From assembly GCA_003136335.1 (NCBI GenBank), contig PLEA01000526.1:1926-8126 (forward strand): DNA of 6,201 nucleotides, given 5' to 3'. The notes beneath the pieces are model-generated. The model was not told the origin of the DNA, did not search any database, and worked only from the letters and a program-made list of their open reading frames with translations. The position numbers and the translations under genes are program-made. Of the stretch, positions 5,930 to 6,201 are shown one piece after another; the stretch's first letter is position 1, and the number at the start of each line of letters is the position of its first letter. The DNA comes from Acidobacteriaceae bacterium (GTDB lineage: Bacteria > Acidobacteriota > Terriglobia > Terriglobales > SbA1).

Positions 5930-6201
5930 TTGCCACCGATTATCAGCGCACAGGGATTATCCAAGAAATACGGCAGCACGCCATTATTTCGAGACATTTC
6001 GTTTACGGTTTCGAGTGGCGACTGCATTGGCGTTATTGGGCCGAACGGTTCGGGCAAGTCCACGTTGCTGCGCTGCGCCAACCTATTAGAGACCATTGAC
6101 GCAGGCGCCATTTCGCTCTTCGGTCAGTCGCTGCTCGTCGAGCACATCGACCCCGATCTCGTGCGTCGCCACATCGGCATGGTCTTCCAGAAGCCGAACC
6201 C
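5930..6201 (+). CDS. ABC transporter ATP-binding protein, N-terminal part (phosphate or amino-acid type)
   Basis: The frame runs from TTG at 5930 off the right edge, giving 90 complete codons. It starts MPPIISAQGLSKKYG, followed by FRDISFTVSSGD, the Walker A loop GPNGSGKST (37-45), LLRCANLLE, and the Q-loop VFQKPN ending at residue 90 with Gln87. This is the N-terminal half of a nucleotide-binding domain that would power an import permease at the inner membrane. The Q-loop wording GMVFQKPNP is typical of PstB, the phosphate importer ATPase; the RCxNLLE and DxGxIxLFGQ parts are more like polar amino-acid importers (GlnQ-like). I therefore leave the substrate open. The Walker B and signature motifs lie outside the window. 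An in-frame TAG at 5891-5893 bounds the start. The only standard start codon after it is the TTG at 5930, with AGGAG at 5911-5915 rather far upstream and AGGA at 5924-5927 rather close. Confidence 0.8.
   Translation, partial: MPPIISAQGLSKKYGSTPLFRDISFTVSSGDCIGVIGPNGSGKSTLLRCANLLETIDAGAISLFGQSLLVEHIDPDLVRRHIGMVFQKPN

Overview
The window looks like an ordinary stretch of chromosome from a GC-rich bacterium. It is most likely a member of the Acidobacteriota (Koribacter/Sulfotelmatobacter-like). That placement is inferred from remembered resemblance of the ComEC remnant, the intergenic repeat and the general gene style; no 16S or marker tree is available here. Most genes lie on the minus strand.

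Layout from left to right. (1) The 5' end of a small minus-strand gene runs off the left edge (1-122). (2) A roughly 350-base gap contains two overlapping hairpins that resemble an acidobacterial intergenic repeat. (3) A plus-strand DUF2007-type small protein (480-815). (4) A minus-strand comEC remnant (about 816-1358), broken by frame changes and cut off after its first domain; it ends where the DUF2007 gene ends. (5) An intact minus-strand RlmD/TrmA-family RNA uracil-5-methyltransferase (1432-2787). (6) A type II toxin-antitoxin locus on the minus strand: an intact HigA-like antitoxin (2848-3150) whose start overlaps the stop of an upstream HigB/RelE-like toxin gene. The toxin gene is disabled by three single-base frame changes (3147-3475). 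A palindromic promoter/operator with three alternating half-sites lies just upstream (3484-3511). (7) A secreted YVTN-type beta-propeller protein (3518-4645) and, 29 bases upstream of it, a HI0933/BaiN-type flavoprotein (4675-5841), probably one transcription unit. (8) A divergent plus-strand ABC transporter ATPase that runs off the right edge (5930-6201).

Apart from the toxin-antitoxin pair and the possible flavoprotein-propeller operon, the genes do not form an evident pathway. RlmD-type enzymes are rRNA-modification housekeeping genes. The most notable signals are the selective decay of the toxin with antitoxin and operator preserved, the truncated comEC remnant, and an in-frame 22-bp near-perfect direct repeat inside the propeller gene. 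I found no convincing new multi-gene system, CRISPR array, tRNA, rRNA or insertion sequence.
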